Numbered from the stretch's first letter, positions 1 to 8,138 are shown. The stretch: DNA of 33,031 nucleotides from Paludibaculum sp. (GCA_029973955.1 JARKQJ010000100.1:1-33031), one strand, 5' to 3'. The notes: generated by a model not told the origin, from the letters alone. Translations and numbers: made by a program.

Positions 1-702
1 CGGGCCTGGCTGGAGGAAGGGATTCTCGACATCGCGATCCCAATGAACTACAAGCGGGAGAACATCGCGCAGCAGGCTGGGTGGTACGACCAATGGACGG
101 AATGGGCGCGGACGCACCAGTACGGCCGCGGGGCGATGATGGGGCTGGGGGTGTATCTGAATTCGATTGAGGGATCGCTGCGGCAGACGCGGCGGGCGCT
201 AGGGGCCGAGGGATTGCTGGGGGTGAACTTCTACGCGATGGCGAACCCGGACGCGGCGGTGGCGGCGAACCCGCACTCGCAGCCGGCCGGGGCGGACACG
301 CCGGTGCGGGGGTTCGCGGAGTTTGCTTCGGGGCTGGTGAGTGGCAGGTCGGTGGACGGATCGGTTTCGTATGAGGACATGACGGCGCAGCCCGAGGCAG
401 TGTTTGGGGAAGCGGCGAAGACGCCGCGGTTGAACTGGAAGGCGGCGCCGAAGTCCGGGCACTTGCTGGGATACGCGAGACGCGCCGACGGCATGCCGCT
501 GGACAGCGCGGACGTCTATGTCTTCGACGCAATGGGCCAACAGGTGCGGAGCACGCGCGCGGACGGGAGCGGTTTCTTCGGGGTGGTGGACCTGGCTCCG
601 GGCGACTATGCCGTGATCGTGGAACTGCGCGGCGAGCAGCGGATCTCACAGACGGCAACCGTGACGCCCGGCCGCGTGGCGGAGGTCCAGTTCGGACAAT
701 AG
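1..702 (+). CDS. GH10-like (GHL10/DUF187-type) glycoside hydrolase, C-terminal part, with carboxypeptidase-regulatory-like domain
   Basis: The reading frame is open from the first base, so the start lies outside the window; the 233 visible codons are the C-terminal end. The segment with IAIPMNY and the following helix (GVYLNS, LGVNFYAM) resembles the last strands of the TIM-barrel in family-10-like glycosylhydrolases of the YngK/DUF187 group, which are exported bacterial proteins of poorly defined substrate. The last 75 residues (from GYARRADGMPL to the end) look like a carboxypeptidase-regulatory-like beta-sandwich (VYVFDAMG, LAPGDYAVIVE), a common C-terminal add-on in secreted proteins. The stop TAG at 700-702 lies 6 bases from the convergent stop of the next gene. 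Family assignment is by motif memory only. Confidence 0.7.
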   Translation, partial: RAWLEEGILDIAIPMNYKRENIAQQAGWYDQWTEWARTHQYGRGAMMGLGVYLNSIEGSLRQTRRALGAEGLLGVNFYAMANPDAAVAANPHSQPAGADTPVRGFAEFASGLVSGRSVDGSVSYEDMTAQPEAVFGEAAKTPRLNWKAAPKSGHLLGYARRADGMPLDSADVYVFDAMGQQVRSTRADGSGFFGVVDLAPGDYAVIVELRGEQRISQTATVTPGRVAEVQFGQ

Positions 703-708
703 GAGAAC

Positions 709-1305
709 TCAGGCGCCGAAGGGTGAGCGCTTGAGAGCGTAGGTGAGTGCTTCGGCAGGGACCTGGAAGGTCTCCATGCCGGTGTTGCCCTGGAAGCCGA
801 GGGCCTTGAAGCCGGCGGGGGAGGTGGCCCAGGCGTCGACGACCATGCGGCGGGCCCAGTCGAAGAAGTCGATGCCGGGGTTGAGTTCGAGCGAGGCGTT
901 GCGGCGATAGGCGATCTGGTCGAGGAGGGTGGTGCGGTCGGCCGGTGCGGATTCGACGAAGGACTTCTGTGTGCGGCGGCGGCAGGCGGTATCGAGCCAG
1001 GCGATGCCGCCCTGCCAGATGCGGGCCATGCGATCGGAGCCGGAGCAGAGCAGGTCAATGTACTCAGGTGCGCCCGCGCCGGCGCCGCCAGGATCGTCGC
1101 CCTCGGGTGGAATGATGGTGGCGGCGAGGAGTTGGATGGTCTGGTATTCGTGGGGCGTGAGGCAGGCGGGCTTGTAGGCGCCGGCGTTCTGCTGTTTGAC
1201 TTCGGCGGCATGGTGGTGGACCTGCTGCATGGTCTCGGCGTCGAGGCAGCCGGCGGTGGCGGCGGCGGCGGCGCTCTGGAGGAGGGAGCGGCGAGAGACG
1301 GCCAT
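709..1305 (-). CDS. Gluconate 2-dehydrogenase subunit 3 family protein (Tat-exported)
   Basis: 198 residues. The N-terminus has a twin-arginine export signal: SRRSLLQ followed by an Ala-rich hydrophobic stretch and a Cys at residue 20. The rest matches the small gamma-subunit family (gluconate 2-dehydrogenase subunit 3), with LTPHEYQTIQLLAATIIP near residues 49-66, the usual signature of that family. Such proteins accompany FAD-dependent GMC dehydrogenases and are thought to help export or stabilise the large subunit, which is folded in the cytoplasm with FAD. The start ATG is 2 bases after the stop of the GMC gene upstream on the same strand, so the two are surely co-transcribed. The substrate of the pair cannot be read from the sequence. 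Confidence 0.88.
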   Translation of the reverse strand: MAVSRRSLLQSAAAAATAGCLDAETMQQVHHHAAEVKQQNAGAYKPACLTPHEYQTIQLLAATIIPPEGDDPGGAGAGAPEYIDLLCSGSDRMARIWQGGIAWLDTACRRRTQKSFVESAPADRTTLLDQIAYRRNASLELNPGIDFFDWARRMVVDAWATSPAGFKALGFQGNTGMETFQVPAEALTYALKRSPFGA

Positions 1306-1307
1306 GG

Positions 1308-3023
1308 TTAGAGATCCCCTTTCTTCATGGAGTCGGCGATGTATTCGGAGGCGCGCCAGGCCATGGCGCAGATGGTGAGGGTGGGGTTCTTATCGGGGTT
1401 GGTGACGAAGGGGGCGGCGTCGGCAACGAAGACATTGGAGGCATCGTGGGCCTGGCCGAACTGGTTGAGGGCGCTCTTTTTGGGATCGGCACCCATGCGC
1501 ACGGTGCCGAGTTCGTGGATGATGGCGCCGGGCTGAGAGATGGCGCGGGCGGGGTTGTCGAGCGAACGGGGGCCGAGGACCCGGCCGCCCATGCCCTCAA
1601 TGATGGAGGCGAAGGTGTCGTGCATGTGGCGCACCATTTTGAGTTCGTAGTCGCTCCACTGGAAATTGAAGCGGAGGACGGGGATGCCCCAGCGATCGAC
1701 GACATGGGGATCGATTTCGCAGTAGCTGTTGGGATTGGGGATCATCTCGCCGCGGCCGGCGAAGCCGACGGTGCAGCCGTAGTTTTCGAGGATGGCCTTG
1801 CGGAGGCCGGCGCCGTAGCCTTCGTGGGTGCGGCAGAGTCCGTTGAAGCTGCCGACCATGGGCATGTTGTAGCCGCCGCCGATTTCGATGTGGTAGCCGC
1901 GGGGGAACTCCTTGTTCTTCTGTTCGAGGCCGAACCAGGGCATATAGAGGTGGCCGCCGGCGTACCCGTCGGAGTTGTGTTTGGGCATGCCGGCCAGAGC
2001 GGGCACATGGCCGGAGAGGGAGTAGCCGACGGTGTCGGTAAGGTTGCGGCCGACGACGCCGGAGGAGTTGGCGAGGCCGTTGGGGTGGCGCGAGGATTTT
2101 GAATTGAGGAGCAGGCGGGTGCTCTCACAGGCGCTGGCAGCGAGGACGACGATGCGGCAGCGGATCTGCTTTTCAGTGCGGGTGGTTTTGTCGACGTAGC
2201 TGACGGCGGAGGCGCGGCCGCTGGAGTCTGTGATGATCTCGCGAGCCATGGCGTTGGGGATGACGGTGAGGCGGCCGGTCTTGAGGGCCGGCATGATCTG
2301 CACCTGGCTGGAGGAGTAGTTGGAAGCGGTGACGCAGCCGCGGCCGCATTCGGCGCAGTAGTGGCAGGCGGGGCGGCCGTTGTGGGGTTGCGTGAGGATG
2401 GCCATGCGCGAGGGGATGCAGGGGATGCCGAGGCGGGCGGCCGATTTCTGGATGAGGACTTCGTGGACGCGTGGCGCGGGGGCGGGCATGTACTGGCCGT
2501 CGGGGGCGGAGCGGATGCCTTCGCGTGTGCCGCAGACTCCGATGAAGCGCTCGGCTTTGTCGTAGTAGGGGGCGATGTCGTCGTAGGTGACGGGCCAGTC
2601 GTCGCCGAGGCCGTCGCCGAGGAGGGAGGGTTTGAAATCGTAGTCGGCGAAGCGGAGGGTGATGCGGCCGTAGTGGTTGGTGCGGCCGCCGAGGATGCGG
2701 GAGCGGAACCAGCGGAAGTCGCTGCCGGGGGCTACGGTGTAGGGCTCCTCGTCGATCTCCCAGTAGCCGGTGGGAGCGCTGAAGAAGCCGAAGTCCTTGC
2801 GGCCGAAGTAGGAGGCGGCATCGGAGCCGGCGCCGCGATGGGGGTAGTCGTAAGGAGTCTTGTGTTCCTTGTAGTCCTTGGCCGGGTTGAGCAGGGGACC
2901 AGCTTCGAGCAGGGTGACGCGCACGCCCAGGTTGGTAAGGACATGGGCGACGGTGCCGCCGCCGGCGCCACTGCCAATCACCACAACATCAGCAACCGAT
3001 GAGCCCCTCATCGTTTGAAACAT
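1308..3023 (-). CDS. GMC family FAD-dependent oxidoreductase
   Basis: About 571 residues. The N-terminal ADP-binding fold carries GSGAGGG (FAD dinucleotide site) within the first 25 residues. The C-terminus has the GMC active-site region: HELGTVRMG, then DAAPFVTNPDKNPTLTICAMAWR, which supplies the conserved His and Asn. A Cys-rich CHYCAECGRGC segment lies in the middle third, as in the gluconate/fructose dehydrogenase branch of the family. It probably oxidises a sugar or alcohol and passes electrons to the respiratory chain with the downstream subunit-3 protein. The frame is open to a GTG at 3041; I prefer the ATG at 3023, because no Shine-Dalgarno precedes the GTG and the fold begins shortly after. 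Confidence 0.9.
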   Translation of the reverse strand: MFQTMRGSSVADVVVIGSGAGGGTVAHVLTNLGVRVTLLEAGPLLNPAKDYKEHKTPYDYPHRGAGSDAASYFGRKDFGFFSAPTGYWEIDEEPYTVAPGSDFRWFRSRILGGRTNHYGRITLRFADYDFKPSLLGDGLGDDWPVTYDDIAPYYDKAERFIGVCGTREGIRSAPDGQYMPAPAPRVHEVLIQKSAARLGIPCIPSRMAILTQPHNGRPACHYCAECGRGCVTASNYSSSQVQIMPALKTGRLTVIPNAMAREIITDSSGRASAVSYVDKTTRTEKQIRCRIVVLAASACESTRLLLNSKSSRHPNGLANSSGVVGRNLTDTVGYSLSGHVPALAGMPKHNSDGYAGGHLYMPWFGLEQKNKEFPRGYHIEIGGGYNMPMVGSFNGLCRTHEGYGAGLRKAILENYGCTVGFAGRGEMIPNPNSYCEIDPHVVDRWGIPVLRFNFQWSDYELKMVRHMHDTFASIIEGMGGRVLGPRSLDNPARAISQPGAIIHELGTVRMGADPKKSALNQFGQAHDASNVFVADAAPFVTNPDKNPTLTICAMAWRASEYIADSMKKGDL

Positions 3024-3184
3024 GTCCACCAGGATTACCACAACGGGGGGTGGGGTGTAAGCAAAAGAACATAAAATGAGTAATAATGATTAGATAGAGC
3101 GGCCGAGGATCAAGCCATCCGCCGCCCACCCCCACCGACCCATGAACTGGGCGACTCCACGTTGTTTCAAACAGAACGTGATTT

Positions 3185-3208
3185 GTTTGTTTCGAAGCTG
3201 AAACAAAC
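3185..3208. repeat. Perfect 9-bp inverted repeat upstream of the DUF2934 gene
   Basis: GTTTGTTTC, six bases, GAAACAAAC: a perfect dyad ending 27 bases before the ATG at 3236. Two related 9-mers lie nearby, GTTTGAAAC at 3013-3021 and its reverse complement GTTTCAAAC at 3164-3172. The element sits in the divergent region between the GMC oxidoreductase and the DUF2934 gene. It could be an operator or a hairpin in the DUF2934 leader; nothing in the sequence decides which. Confidence 0.4.
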
Positions 3209-3235
3209 CTTCTGTAGATTCGGAGAAGAGAAGCA

Positions 3236-3568
3236 ATGCCTACAAAGAAGAAAACCTCCCCTGCCACCGACCCCGCGGTGAAGGCTGCGGCCGCCACCCC
3301 GGAAAAGAAGAAGACCGTTCGGACCAAGGCGCCGGCAGCGACGCACAAGAGTCCGGCGCGGAAGGCTGCCGCACCGAAGGCGGCCAAGGCCGCGGCGACT
3401 GCCGCGAGCGCCGCGACCGTGGCCGTAGCCGTGGAATTCGACGTGACGCTGCACCACGACGAGATCGCGCGCGAGGCGTACTTCCAGTTCCTCAACCGCG
3501 GCGGCTATCCGGGCAACGAGCACGAAGACTGGCTGCGGGCGATCGAGGTTGTGAAGGCGCGCTACTAG
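3236..3568 (+). CDS. DUF2934 protein with histone H1-like Lys/Ala-rich tail
   Basis: 110 residues. The first 60 or so are a low-complexity basic tail rich in Lys, Ala, Pro and Thr (AAAPKAAKAAATAAS), similar to bacterial histone H1-like or HU-extension tails. The last 40 residues form a DUF2934 domain, recognisable by DEIAREAYFQFLNRGG and EDWLRAIEVV. DUF2934 proteins are abundant in Acidobacteria and some other soil and plant-associated bacteria; their function is unknown to me. The tail suggests DNA or RNA binding, which is an inference. The ATG follows a GGAGAAGAGA stretch. Possible terminator DNA (CGGCGGCG/CGCCGCCG stem at 3576-3602, then a T-rich stretch) follows the stop. Confidence 0.85.
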   Translation: MPTKKKTSPATDPAVKAAAATPEKKKTVRTKAPAATHKSPARKAAAPKAAKAAATAASAATVAVAVEFDVTLHHDEIAREAYFQFLNRGGYPGNEHEDWLRAIEVVKARY

Positions 3569-3575
3569 ATTTCCT

Positions 3576-3616
3576 CGGCGGCGGCGCGGCGCATCGCCGC
3601 CGTGTGTCTTGTTTTG
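3576..3616 (+). terminator. Possible rho-independent terminator after the DUF2934 gene
   Basis: An 8-bp GC-only stem (CGGCGGCG 3576-3583 with CGCCGCCG 3595-3602) is followed by GTGTGTCTTGTTTT. The loop is 11 bases and the T-run is interrupted, so this is only a weak terminator call. The rest of 3569-3784 contains no convincing gene; a 7-bp hairpin (GCAGGTC/GACCTGC, 3742-3759) lies near the lexA stop. Confidence 0.35.
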
Positions 3617-3784
3617 GAGGCGCGGATACAGCTACGGTGTGCGTGGTTCGAACAGCCTGGAGAAGGACCTGACGCCGGAGCCGGAGATACCGCTTTCGCC
3701 CAGGCATCATCGGACGAGCAGGCATCCAAGAGTGGTTTCGCGCAGGTCAGACGACCTGCCGACTCAAGGCTTGCGTTTGGGCGA

Positions 3785-4444
3785 CTACGCGCGTTGCGAG
3801 TAGTGCTGTTGGCGGTAGCGGCGCAAGACGGCCAAAACGCGGCCCTGGAGTTCCACGTGCTCGGCGGAGACGCGGATGGGTTCCATGGTGCTATTGGCGG
3901 GCTGCAGGCGGATGGAGCCATCCGGTTCGCGGAAAAACCGCTTGAGGGTGGTTTCCAGGCCATCGACCAATGCGACGACGATCTCGCCGTCGCGCACTTC
4001 ATTGGTGCGCTCTACCAGAACGAAGTCACCGCTGCAGATGTGGTCTTCAATCATCGAGTCACCTTTCACCTGCAGGGCAAAGGTCTCCGCCGATCCGGTG
4101 AAGTCGGCGAAGCTGAGGGCTTCCGGCGTCGGCACGGATTCCACCGGCGCACCCGCGGCGATGCGTCCCAATAAGGGCACCTCCAAATGCCCCACACGTT
4201 GAGACTGCACTCTGTCGCGTTCCGCGTCCCGGTACTCCGGTGACACCTCGATGGAGCGGCTCTCGTTATAGCGCCGCTTCAGGTAGCCCTTCTGCTCAAG
4301 AGCGGTAATGTGCTTGTGGACAGTCGCCAGCGACGCCAACTTCAAACCGTTGGCAATCTCCTCGAAGCTGGGACTGAAGCCATTCCGTTCCGAGTAATCA
4401 ACGAGGAAGTCCAGGACCTCCTTTTGTCTTGGCGTCAGAGCCAT
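3785..4444 (-). CDS. lexA: LexA repressor
   Basis: 219 residues, S24 family. Residues 1-67 are the winged helix-turn-helix (TPRQKEVLDFLVDY, then FSPSFEEIANGL and a recognition helix around LASLATVHKHI). The autoproteolysis site is Ala97-Gly98 in GRIAAGAPVE, and the Ser-Lys dyad is Ser130 (GDSMIED) with Lys168 (TTLKRF), at the spacing usual for LexA. It represses SOS genes and cleaves itself when bound to RecA filaments. The gene is last in a minus-strand run after dacB and fmdB but has its own promoter-like DNA. A 17-bp dyad directly before its ATG is a good candidate for autoregulation. No Shine-Dalgarno is visible before the start, which suggests a leaderless mRNA. Confidence 0.96.
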   Translation of the reverse strand: MALTPRQKEVLDFLVDYSERNGFSPSFEEIANGLKLASLATVHKHITALEQKGYLKRRYNESRSIEVSPEYRDAERDRVQSQRVGHLEVPLLGRIAAGAPVESVPTPEALSFADFTGSAETFALQVKGDSMIEDHICSGDFVLVERTNEVRDGEIVVALVDGLETTLKRFFREPDGSIRLQPANSTMEPIRVSAEHVELQGRVLAVLRRYRQQHYSQRA

Positions 4445-4448
4445 ACCC

Positions 4449-4479
4449 GTATTGTTGGCGAATACTAAGCGAAAGTCAA
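4449..4479 (-). promoter_or_regulatory. lexA promoter with overlapping dyad (candidate LexA box)
   Basis: On the minus strand TTGACT (4479-4474), 17 bases, then AACAAT (4456-4451) form a promoter-like pair. Only 6 bases separate the -10 from the lexA ATG, so transcription would start at or next to the start codon. The -10 lies inside GTATTGTTGGCGAATAC (4449-4465), whose arms GTATT/AATAC are perfect with a 7-base centre. That placement would let LexA block its own promoter. I do not remember an established LexA consensus for this phylum, so the operator role is inferred from position and symmetry. Confidence 0.5.
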
Positions 4480-4497
4480 GAGTTCAGTTTAGGAATC

Positions 4498-4725
4498 TTA
4501 ATTCAACCCACATTTACCAGGGGTAGGACAGACACCGCCGGACGGGCACATGGGCGCTGAGGGGAGCTTGGCGCCACCCATTTGAGGGGCGAAAGTGGAG
4601 TGCTGTTTTAGCAGGTGCTGCTGGCCGCAGGAAGGGCAGGCGAGGGTGTCGAGATCGGAGTCGCGGCGGATGAGTTTTTCGAACTTGGCGCCGCAGTCCT
4701 GGCAGTTGTATTCGTAGATCGGCAT
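4498..4725 (-). CDS. FmdB family zinc-ribbon protein
   Basis: 75 residues. It begins MPIYEYNCQDCGAKFEKLI, the hallmark of the FmdB/CxxC_CxxC_SSSS regulatory family, with zinc ligands Cys8/Cys11 and Cys30/Cys33. Three more Cys (60, 66, 72) lie in a Gly/Pro-rich tail, which is common in this family. The function is unsettled: it was first linked to formamidase/amidase regulation in Methylophilus, and it is widespread as a small cytoplasmic protein. It starts 19 bases after the dacB stop on the same strand, so the two are probably co-transcribed. Confidence 0.9.
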   Translation of the reverse strand: MPIYEYNCQDCGAKFEKLIRRDSDLDTLACPSCGQQHLLKQHSTFAPQMGGAKLPSAPMCPSGGVCPTPGKCGLN

Positions 4726-4744
4726 CGCTGAGTGGCAGTTTCCT

Positions 4745-6223
4745 TTACGGTTGGGTTCCGGCGTCGAGAATCGCTAATGCAATTTTATCAATGATGGAAC
4801 GGATGGCGGTGGAGGAAGCGGTGGAGCCGTTGACGATGATGGAGAAGGCGATGCGAGTGGAGGGGTCGTCTCCAGCGTAGCCGGAGAGGGCGTTGACGTG
4901 GGCGACGGAGCCGGTTTTGGCGCGGATCAGGCTGGCCTGGGGAGCACCCTTGAAGCGGGAGGAGAGGGAACCGTCTTCGCCGCCGATGGGCAGGAGGCTG
5001 CGATAGGTCTCGCGATGTTCGCCGTTGTGCATGGCGGTGAGCAGGGTGGTGACGGCGTTGGGGGTGACCAGGGTGCGCCGGGAGAGGCCGGAGCCGTCTT
5101 CGAGATCGAACTCCTCCTTGCGCACGCCCAGGCCTTCGAGCCAGGCGGACATCTCTTTCTGGGCGGCCTCAGCGGTGCCTTCGCCGCTGGCGGTGAAGCC
5201 GACTTCGCGGAGGGCCATCTCGGCGTGGAGGTTCTGGCTGATTTTGTCGATGACGCGAAGGGTTTCGACCAGGGGAGCGGACTGACGGCGGGCGAGGACG
5301 ATGCCGGCAGGTTCGACATAGGGAGTGCCGGAGGCGCGATGGCGCGCGGCGACGCGGCCCTGGATGGTGACGCCGCGGTCGCGGAGGAGTTGCGCGAAGG
5401 CTTCGGCGATGAAGGCCGCGGGCTCGTCGATGCCGAGCAGTTCGCTGAGGGGGCCGGCTTTGGGGGAAGCGGTGCCGGAGATTTCCAGAATGCGGGAGGC
5501 TGGCTTGCGGCGGATGTTGAGGCGGCCGGGCAGGCCGGCGGCCGTACGAAAGGTGTTGCGAAGGGTGTAGTATTCGACCGGCGGAGAGAGGCTGATGACG
5601 GCGGGATCGCCGGCGGCCTTCCCGGGGCGGACGGAGATGGTCTGAGTGTTGTCGTTGAGGCAGAGGGCGGAGACGGCGGCGCCGTAGTCCCAGGGCATAT
5701 CGCCGACGGCCCAGCCGCCGGGGAAGGGCTCGAAGGGCCAGCGGGTGTCGTCGCCGATCAGATCGCCGGAGACGACCCGCAGGCCGGCGGCGACAAGTTG
5801 ATCGGCGAGGCCGGAGAGGGGGGCGAGGGGATCGCCTTCGATGGGGCCCTTCTGATAGGGGAGGCGGCGGGCGGAGAGGGTGGGATCGCCGCCGCCGAGG
5901 AGGATGAGGTCGCCGGTGAGGCGGCCTTGGGGATCGGGGGCTTGAGAGGAGAGGACCTTCGTTTCGAAGCGGTAGCCGGGACCGAGGCGCGTCAGGGCGA
6001 GTGCGGTGGTGAAGAGCTTGGTATTGGAGGCGGGCGTGAGCGCGGACTGGGCGTTACGGGAGTAGAGGATCCGGCCGGTGGAGAGTTGGACAGCCTGGAT
6101 GCCAAAGGTGGAACCGGCGGCCGCGGGCGTGGCGAGGATCTTCTCAATGCGTTCGGCCAGCGATTGGGCGGAGACAGGCGCGAGGGCAGTGAGCCCCGCC
6201 AGGAGGAAGGCGGCACGGAACAT
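4745..6223 (-). CDS. dacB: D-alanyl-D-alanine carboxypeptidase/endopeptidase, PBP4 type (peptidase S13)
   Basis: 492 residues from the ATG at 6223, which gives a clean signal peptide (MFRAAFLLAGLTALAPVSAQ); the longer open frame upstream would add a basic, non-hydrophobic stretch and is rejected. All three penicillin-binding motifs are present: SxxK as SNTK at 66-69, SxN as SQN at 329-331, and KTG at 436-438. DGSGLSR at 376-382 is the conserved S13 strand. The long insert between SxxK and SxN is typical of the PBP4 family. It trims or cuts peptidoglycan cross-links in the periplasm. A TACACT -10 ends 8 bases before the ATG, so the mRNA may be nearly leaderless. fmdB follows after 19 bases. 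Confidence 0.93.
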   Translation of the reverse strand: MFRAAFLLAGLTALAPVSAQSLAERIEKILATPAAAGSTFGIQAVQLSTGRILYSRNAQSALTPASNTKLFTTALALTRLGPGYRFETKVLSSQAPDPQGRLTGDLILLGGGDPTLSARRLPYQKGPIEGDPLAPLSGLADQLVAAGLRVVSGDLIGDDTRWPFEPFPGGWAVGDMPWDYGAAVSALCLNDNTQTISVRPGKAAGDPAVISLSPPVEYYTLRNTFRTAAGLPGRLNIRRKPASRILEISGTASPKAGPLSELLGIDEPAAFIAEAFAQLLRDRGVTIQGRVAARHRASGTPYVEPAGIVLARRQSAPLVETLRVIDKISQNLHAEMALREVGFTASGEGTAEAAQKEMSAWLEGLGVRKEEFDLEDGSGLSRRTLVTPNAVTTLLTAMHNGEHRETYRSLLPIGGEDGSLSSRFKGAPQASLIRAKTGSVAHVNALSGYAGDDPSTRIAFSIIVNGSTASSTAIRSIIDKIALAILDAGTQP

Positions 6224-6231
6224 GTTTTCAC

Positions 6232-6237
6232 AGTGTA
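6232..6237 (-). promoter_or_regulatory. Possible -10 element of dacB
   Basis: TACACT on the minus strand, 8 bases before the dacB ATG. No clear -35 is seen 17 bases further upstream. If used, it gives a leader of only one or two bases. Confidence 0.35.
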
Positions 6238-6247
6238 GCGGGCTGTG

Positions 6248-6934
6248 ATGTATTCTGGGGCCGTGCGAGCGGCCCCGCGAACGGTGGTGATGGCGTGGAT
6301 GTGCGCGGCGATGTGCCTGGCGGGCACGGAGCCGAGGAAAGGGGCCGGGGAGTATCCGGCGCATGCGAATGTGGCGCAGGGCGATCTCGGCGCGGAGTTC
6401 CTGTCGCGGGCGTACGAAAGCGTGGATGGCGGATTCTTTTCGCGGGACTACCTGGTGGTGGAGGTGGCCTTGTTCCCCTTCAAAGGACCGGCGGCGCTGG
6501 CCCTGAAGCCAGGGGACTTCCGGCTGAGGCTGAACGGATCGACCCGGGAGTGGCCCGCAGCGACGGCGGGGCAGGTGGCAGCGGCGATCAGGAACCCGGA
6601 AATCGACGGGCCGCGGCCGAACGTGGTGGCGGGGGGAGGGATCGGGCCAGGAGTCGTGGTGATCGGACAGCCGCGGCGGGTAGAGCGGTTTCCGGGCGAC
6701 CCCGAGGCGCGGGTACCGAACCGGCCGAATCCGACGGGCGAGAAAGCGGGGCCGACGAATCTGGAAAAGAGCGCGGAGGCGGTGACGAGGTATGCGCTGG
6801 ACACGGTGAAGGTGGACCAGGCAGGCGCGAGCGGGCTGGTGTATTTTTACTGGCGGGGCAAGGTGAAGGACCTGAAGCGGATTGAACTGGTGTATGAAGG
6901 CGAGGGTGGCAAAGCGGTGATCAGGCTGCGTTGA
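6248..6934 (+). CDS. Exported protein of unknown function
   Basis: About 228 residues. I do not recognise a family. The N-terminus is hydrophobic and Ala/Met-rich (VVMAWMCAAMCLAG) and looks like a signal or lipoprotein-like peptide. The middle reads like a beta-rich domain (DYLVVEVALFPFKG, FRLRLNG), and the end (GLVYFYWRGKVKDLKRIELVYEG) resembles strands of an Ig-like or DUF4352-style fold. A Gly/Pro-rich linker (about residues 105-150) separates them. The start is uncertain: ATG 6248, the overlapping GTG 6245, or ATG 6290, which would give a tidier signal peptide. It is divergent from dacB with only about 25 bases between them and overlaps the convergent MFS gene by 14 bases. Confidence 0.6.
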   Translation: MYSGAVRAAPRTVVMAWMCAAMCLAGTEPRKGAGEYPAHANVAQGDLGAEFLSRAYESVDGGFFSRDYLVVEVALFPFKGPAALALKPGDFRLRLNGSTREWPAATAGQVAAAIRNPEIDGPRPNVVAGGGIGPGVVVIGQPRRVERFPGDPEARVPNRPNPTGEKAGPTNLEKSAEAVTRYALDTVKVDQAGASGLVYFYWRGKVKDLKRIELVYEGEGGKAVIRLR

Positions 6935-8132
6935 AGCGGGCTTCGAGAAGGATCAGAAGCAACAGGACCACCACCAGGATGGAGCCGGCCAGCGGAAGGC
7001 CCATGACGACGCCAATCCCGAGGAAGTGGGCGAAGTAACCGAGCGAAGCGGGGGCCAGCAGACCGCCGGTGAGGGCGATGGAGAAGATGCCGTTGAAGAA
7101 GCCGGGGTGGTAGTAAGGAAAGCGGTCGCCGATCTTTTCCATCACCAGCGGGAGGATGACGGAGAAGCCGCCACCGGCGAGCAGAACGCCGACTGTGGCG
7201 CCGAAGAGGTTGTTGGTGAGCAGCAGGGCAATACAGGCAAACATGGGCAGGAGGACTGCGCCGGCCAGCAGGCGGCCGTGAGGGACGCGGGGGAGGAGCC
7301 ACTGCGCGGCGATGCGGCCGAGGAGCAGCGCGGCCCAATAGAGAGAGAGCAGGAAGAGTGCAGTGTCGGGACTGGCGCCCAGGCGCTGAATGAGGAAGAG
7401 AGCGAGCCAGCCGGCGAGGGCGCCCTCGTTGCCGAACTGGAAGAAGAGGAGAAGGGCGAAGAGGATGGCGGCGGGGCTCTTGAATTCGCGGAACGCGTCG
7501 TTCCAGGTGGGCTGGGCGACCACGGGGTCGGTGGGCATTTTGGCGCGGGCGAACGAGACGGAGGCGAAGCCCGGCACAACCGCCATGAGCACCAGCAGGC
7601 TTGGCGCGGTGTAGACGAAGAAAGTGCCGGCGAGGAAGAGAGAGGAGAGCAGGCAGCCGAGGCCGAAGAGGACGCCGGTCAGGTTGAGGGTAGCGGCGCG
7701 GTGGAGATCGTAGGCGGGAGAGATGGCGTGCAGACCACCGATATTGACGAGGCCCGCGCCGAGTCCGACGAGGAAGAACCCGGCCATGCGCCAGTAAACC
7801 GGAGCTGGCGGAGAGAACGCGGCTAGAAGGAGAAGCGCGCCGGCGGCGAGGCCGCATCCGGTGCTGAGGGTGAACGCGATGCCGCGCTTGCGAAGGATCT
7901 GGGAGCCGGCGGCCATCGCGGCAAGGATGCCAAGATTCTGCACCAGGAAATAGGTGCCAACGACGAGGTAGTTGGGATCGATGTGATAGCGCCAGACCGG
8001 GAGCAGGCTGCCCAACAGGGCGACGAGCATGCCGGAGTAGAACATCGAAGAGATGCCGCGGCGGGCCATGCCGCCATGGAGGCCAGCGGTGGAGATGCCG
8101 GGATCTACGGGATCCGGGGGAGGCGGATTCAC
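6921..8132 (-). CDS. MFS transporter, probably 12 transmembrane segments
   Basis: 403 residues, hydrophobic throughout with about a dozen membrane segments, for example MFYSGMLVALLGSLLPVW, YLVVGTYFLVQNLGILAAM and ILVVVLLLLILLEA. A short basic loop QILRKRGI after the second segment corresponds to the MFS motif-A position. The central loop (about residues 200-215, KMPTDPVVAQPTWNDAFREF) divides the two halves. The overall layout recalls the FucP/NNP-like sugar branch, but the substrate cannot be named. The start is GTG at 8132, preceded by TACAAT and a 6-base spacer and no Shine-Dalgarno, so a leaderless mRNA is likely. The 3' end overlaps the convergent gene by 14 bases. Confidence 0.85.
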   Translation of the reverse strand: MNPPPPDPVDPGISTAGLHGGMARRGISSMFYSGMLVALLGSLLPVWRYHIDPNYLVVGTYFLVQNLGILAAMAAGSQILRKRGIAFTLSTGCGLAAGALLLLAAFSPPAPVYWRMAGFFLVGLGAGLVNIGGLHAISPAYDLHRAATLNLTGVLFGLGCLLSSLFLAGTFFVYTAPSLLVLMAVVPGFASVSFARAKMPTDPVVAQPTWNDAFREFKSPAAILFALLLFFQFGNEGALAGWLALFLIQRLGASPDTALFLLSLYWAALLLGRIAAQWLLPRVPHGRLLAGAVLLPMFACIALLLTNNLFGATVGVLLAGGGFSVILPLVMEKIGDRFPYYHPGFFNGIFSIALTGGLLAPASLGYFAHFLGIGVVMGLPLAGSILVVVLLLLILLEARFNAA

Positions 8133-8138
8133 CCCAGT

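Noticed and set aside
3640..3665. GGTTCGAA, resembling a tRNA T-loop
   Set aside because: No acceptor stem, anticodon arm or D-loop can be fitted on either strand around it.
4898..6238. 446-codon plus-strand ORF over dacB
   Set aside because: It is a Gly/Ala/Glu-rich shadow of dacB, which has all three penicillin-binding motifs on the other strand.
6224..6364. Longer dacB start at 6364
   Set aside because: It adds a basic, non-hydrophobic stretch before an evident signal peptide and overlaps the divergent gene.
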